Origin: Lyngbya sp. PCC 8106
GTDB taxonomy: Bacteria > Cyanobacteriota > Cyanobacteriia > Cyanobacteriales > Microcoleaceae
DNA: 64,000 nucleotides
NCBI RefSeq assembly: GCF_000169095.1
Contig: NZ_AAVU01000009.1
Span: forward strand, 1 to 64,000
Direction: 5' to 3'
The notes beneath the pieces are model-generated. The model had not been told where the DNA came from and did not search any database. It saw nothing but the letters and a program-made list of their open reading frames with translations. The position numbers and the translations under genes are program-made. Shown piece after piece: positions 62,016-64,000 of the stretch (position 1 is its first letter; each line of letters starts with the position of its first letter).

Positions 62016-63038
62016 ATGATGGCATTAATACGTTCAGTGTTGGAGGAACCGAGAATGTCTGTAACTTCTATGATAATACATAAAAACTACAAATGGGGGA
62101 CTTGGCAGAGATTGCGAACCCCGCTGAGGTTGATTTTGATACTGTTGGGAACTTGTATAACAGTAATTTCTCCAGGGTTCGCCCAAGAAGAACGCTATGG
62201 AGTGTATATTAACAGCGATAGTGTCTTTTTGCTGGAAGTGGTTCAACAGGTACAACCGGGCGCTGTCATTCGGAGATATAGAAATCGCAGAATTATCGAT
62301 GCGGGGATTTATTTTAGAGAGAGTGAAGCCGAAAGAGTGGTTGAAGATTTACAGGCTGTCGGTGTAGACTCCCAAATTACAGATTTTGAGGATGAAAAAG
62401 AATTTACAGGTGCCATTACTGCTTTTCCGCCTGTTGTTCCTTTACCCACTGAAGAAGATAAACCCATCGAAACCAATTTTCCGCCCATTTATGTTTTTCC
62501 AGAAGGGAGTTTAGGTTTATATCAAGTGTTTGTGAGTGTGAATGATGCAGCATTATTTGAAGTTCTTCAAGTGGCACCCTATGCTGAGATAAAAGAATAT
62601 CAAGGTAAACTGATTATTCAAGCCGGAAGTTTTCTAAACTTAGGAAATGCTCAACAATTGATGGATGAGTTAAACTGGCGAGGAATTCCCTCAGAAGTTA
62701 TTCAAAGTTTGCGAGAGTTGCAACTTTGGGTAGCAATTCAACCTGAAATTCCAGCTACGCGAGTTACTGCGACTCCTGCGAATCCGGGTGGGGGTTATGG
62801 GTTATCGGAAACGAATCGTTATTTTGTATTAATTCCGACTCAACCTGCTGATTTAAACATTGTTGCGAATGATGTGGTTGCTTTGGGTGCGCCCGAACAA
62901 AGTGTGATTGTTCAAGACTTAGAAGTTGACCCTTTTGTTGCGGTGGGGCCATTTTCAAGTGAGACTCTAGCCGAAGAATGGGAAAATTATTTTATTGATG
63001 CGGGAATTCCGGGGGCGCAGGTTTATTTTGGGAAGTAA
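62016..63038 (+). CDS. Exported protein with SPOR-like repeats
   Basis: Up to 340 residues from ATG 62016; ATG 62055 is an alternative that shortens the cytoplasmic lead. A hydrophobic segment (LRLILILLGTCITVISPGFA) with an AQE junction looks like a signal peptide. The mature part has three similar ~80-residue modules, each with a pattern like RYGVYINSDSVFLLEVVQQV, AVIRRYRNRRIIDAGIYFRE and a later GVDSQITDF. This is the beta-alpha-beta pattern of SPOR domains, which bind peptidoglycan stripped of stem peptides at septa. Assignment is by pattern, not close match. Confidence 0.7.
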   Translation: MMALIRSVLEEPRMSVTSMIIHKNYKWGTWQRLRTPLRLILILLGTCITVISPGFAQEERYGVYINSDSVFLLEVVQQVQPGAVIRRYRNRRIIDAGIYFRESEAERVVEDLQAVGVDSQITDFEDEKEFTGAITAFPPVVPLPTEEDKPIETNFPPIYVFPEGSLGLYQVFVSVNDAALFEVLQVAPYAEIKEYQGKLIIQAGSFLNLGNAQQLMDELNWRGIPSEVIQSLRELQLWVAIQPEIPATRVTATPANPGGGYGLSETNRYFVLIPTQPADLNIVANDVVALGAPEQSVIVQDLEVDPFVAVGPFSSETLAEEWENYFIDAGIPGAQVYFGK

Positions 63039-63083
63039 AGTATGACCTTAAATTCAAAAAAAGTGTTAAAAAAAGACAGAAGA

Positions 63084-63202
63084 TATAGCGCTACGCGCTA
63101 GGGAACAGGGAACAGGGAACAGGGAACAGGGAACAGGGAACAGCAGACTATGAAAGGGTTTCAGAATTTATAAATGTCCTAATCAATTTGCGTAGCGCTA
63201 TA
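63084..63202. mobile_element. Inverted-repeat element (MITE-like), copy B
   Basis: 119 bp bounded by perfect 13-bp terminal inverted repeats, TATAGCGCTACGC and GCGTAGCGCTATA. The interior has six tandem GGGAACA heptamers (63101-63142), then CAGACTATGAAAGGGTTTCA and TAAATGTCCTAATCAATTTG. It is copy A at 46206-46363 in reverse orientation. Confidence 0.8.
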
Positions 63203-63269
63203 GAAGTCAGAAGTTTTTTCTATCTCCCGATATCCTTCCTATGACTGAAGACACTCAGGAAAATGAATC

Positions 63270-64000
63270 ATGTTTACTCGTGAAAATCGACAAGAAATTC
63301 AACAGTTTGTTGTGACAGCCAAACAAATGCAGGCAATAGAATCTCGTATCTTTGAAGCGGGAATGCCTGTAGCCGCGTTAATGGAAAAAGTAGCCGGACG
63401 AATTACCGAACGGATTCTCAGCAAAATCAAGTCAATTTCGGTGACTTCAATTGGCGTTTTAGTCGGGCCTGGTCATAACGGGGGGGATGCGTTAGTTGTT
63501 GCCCGAGAATTACTATTTTTAGGATATTCTGTGGTTGTTTGTTGTCCGTTTTCCAAATATAAAGAACTCACCGAATCTCATTATCATTATATCACAAGTT
63601 TGGGGATTTCAATTCATCAAAATATAGATGCTTTGCAAAACTGCGATGTGATTATTGATGGAATGTTTGGCTTTGGTTTAACTCGTCCGATTACCGATGA
63701 ATTGGCGGAGGGGGTTAACCAGATTAATGCTGGGAACAAGCCAATTTTTAGCATTGATTTACCTTCCGGGATTCACACCGATACTGGGGAAGTTTTAGGA
63801 ACAGCTATTCAGGCGAATTACACGTTTTGTTTGGGGTTGTGGAAGTTAGCATTCTTGCAAGATTCAGCCTTAGAATATCTCGGAAAAGTTGAACTGATTG
63901 ATTTTGATATTCCTTTAGCAGATATTGAGGCAATTTTAGGTCAAACTCCAGAATTTCGCCGGATTACACCTGAAAATGCGATCGCTGATTTACCGCTTCC
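63270..64000 (+). CDS. nnr: NAD(P)H-hydrate epimerase/dehydratase (partial at right edge)
   Basis: The frame is open from ATG 63270 to the end of the window, 243 codons. The visible part is the NnrE-type epimerase domain: VTAKQMQAIESRIFEAGMPV, GVLVGPGHNGGDALVVAREL, VIIDGMFGFGLTRP and IFSIDLPSGIHTDTGEVLGT. In bacteria this domain is normally fused to the ADP-dependent dehydratase NnrD, which would lie beyond the window. The enzyme repairs damaged NADHX and NADPHX. Copy B of the inverted-repeat element ends 67 bp before the start codon. Confidence 0.93.
   Translation, partial: MFTRENRQEIQQFVVTAKQMQAIESRIFEAGMPVAALMEKVAGRITERILSKIKSISVTSIGVLVGPGHNGGDALVVARELLFLGYSVVVCCPFSKYKELTESHYHYITSLGISIHQNIDALQNCDVIIDGMFGFGLTRPITDELAEGVNQINAGNKPIFSIDLPSGIHTDTGEVLGTAIQANYTFCLGLWKLAFLQDSALEYLGKVELIDFDIPLADIEAILGQTPEFRRITPENAIADLPL

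Overview
The window is chromosomal DNA from a cyanobacterium, most likely a filamentous Oscillatoriales-type organism (Lyngbya/Limnoraphis/Planktothrix-like; this placement is an inference). The evidence is a psbA gene for photosystem II D1, the NDH-1 genes ndhM, ndhF and ndhD, two RbcR-like regulators, a GUN4-domain protein, a 4-Cys serine/threonine kinase, frequent GCGATCGC (HIP1) sites, heptanucleotide tandem repeats, and many TnpB-type and palindromic mobile sequences. The DNA is AT-rich by eye. Both ends cut genes: an ArsA-family ATPase on the left and the NAD(P)HX repair enzyme on the right.

Layout. 0-13 kb is mostly housekeeping: inositol monophosphatase, ndhM, a membrane PP2C phosphatase, a GUN4-domain protein, a flavin disulfide reductase, a decayed aldo/keto reductase, psbA with a clear promoter and terminator, cofG, tRNA-Cys, a transaldolase-like gene and a SanA/DUF218 protein. 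After 1.35 kb of non-coding DNA comes a mycosporine-like amino acid (MAA, UV sunscreen) locus at 14.4-23.5 kb. It holds mysA, mysB, mysC, an EamA/DMT transporter, a sodium:solute symporter, mysD and an unusual membrane-anchored 3-hydroxyisobutyrate-dehydrogenase-like protein. MysA and MysB make 4-deoxygadusol, MysC adds glycine, and MysD adds a second amino acid. The two transporters and the dehydrogenase look like accessory parts. Three TnpB-type (IS200/IS605) elements lie at 23.5-27.5 kb, in different states of decay, and interrupt a small set of membrane-stress-type genes (TM/coiled-coil protein, YtxH, DUF948).

28-46 kb carries argB, mreBCD (cell shape), a short ssb, a TPR protein, a receiver-GAF regulator, a CapA-like protein, an aldose epimerase, tRNA-Lys, tRNA-Leu, a membrane-anchored ligand-binding protein next to a 4-Cys kinase, tandem rbcR paralogues, an NnrU-family gene and a thioredoxin. 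46-54 kb has an MscS channel fused to a DEP domain, a transposase scar, and ndhF and ndhD separated by a GIY-YIG nuclease gene.

54-61 kb is accessory DNA: a protein with a nested, rearranged CHRD domain, a REP-associated transposase with its flanking palindromes, and a two-gene NLR-like module. That module is a small helical putative effector followed by NB-ARC with ten nearly identical TPR units, and its start is out of frame in a C-rich dispersed repeat. A YefM-like antitoxin with a frameshifted YoeB toxin follows, then a DUF29 gene. mnmA, a SPOR-like secreted protein, a second copy of a small inverted-repeat element and the nnr gene close the window.
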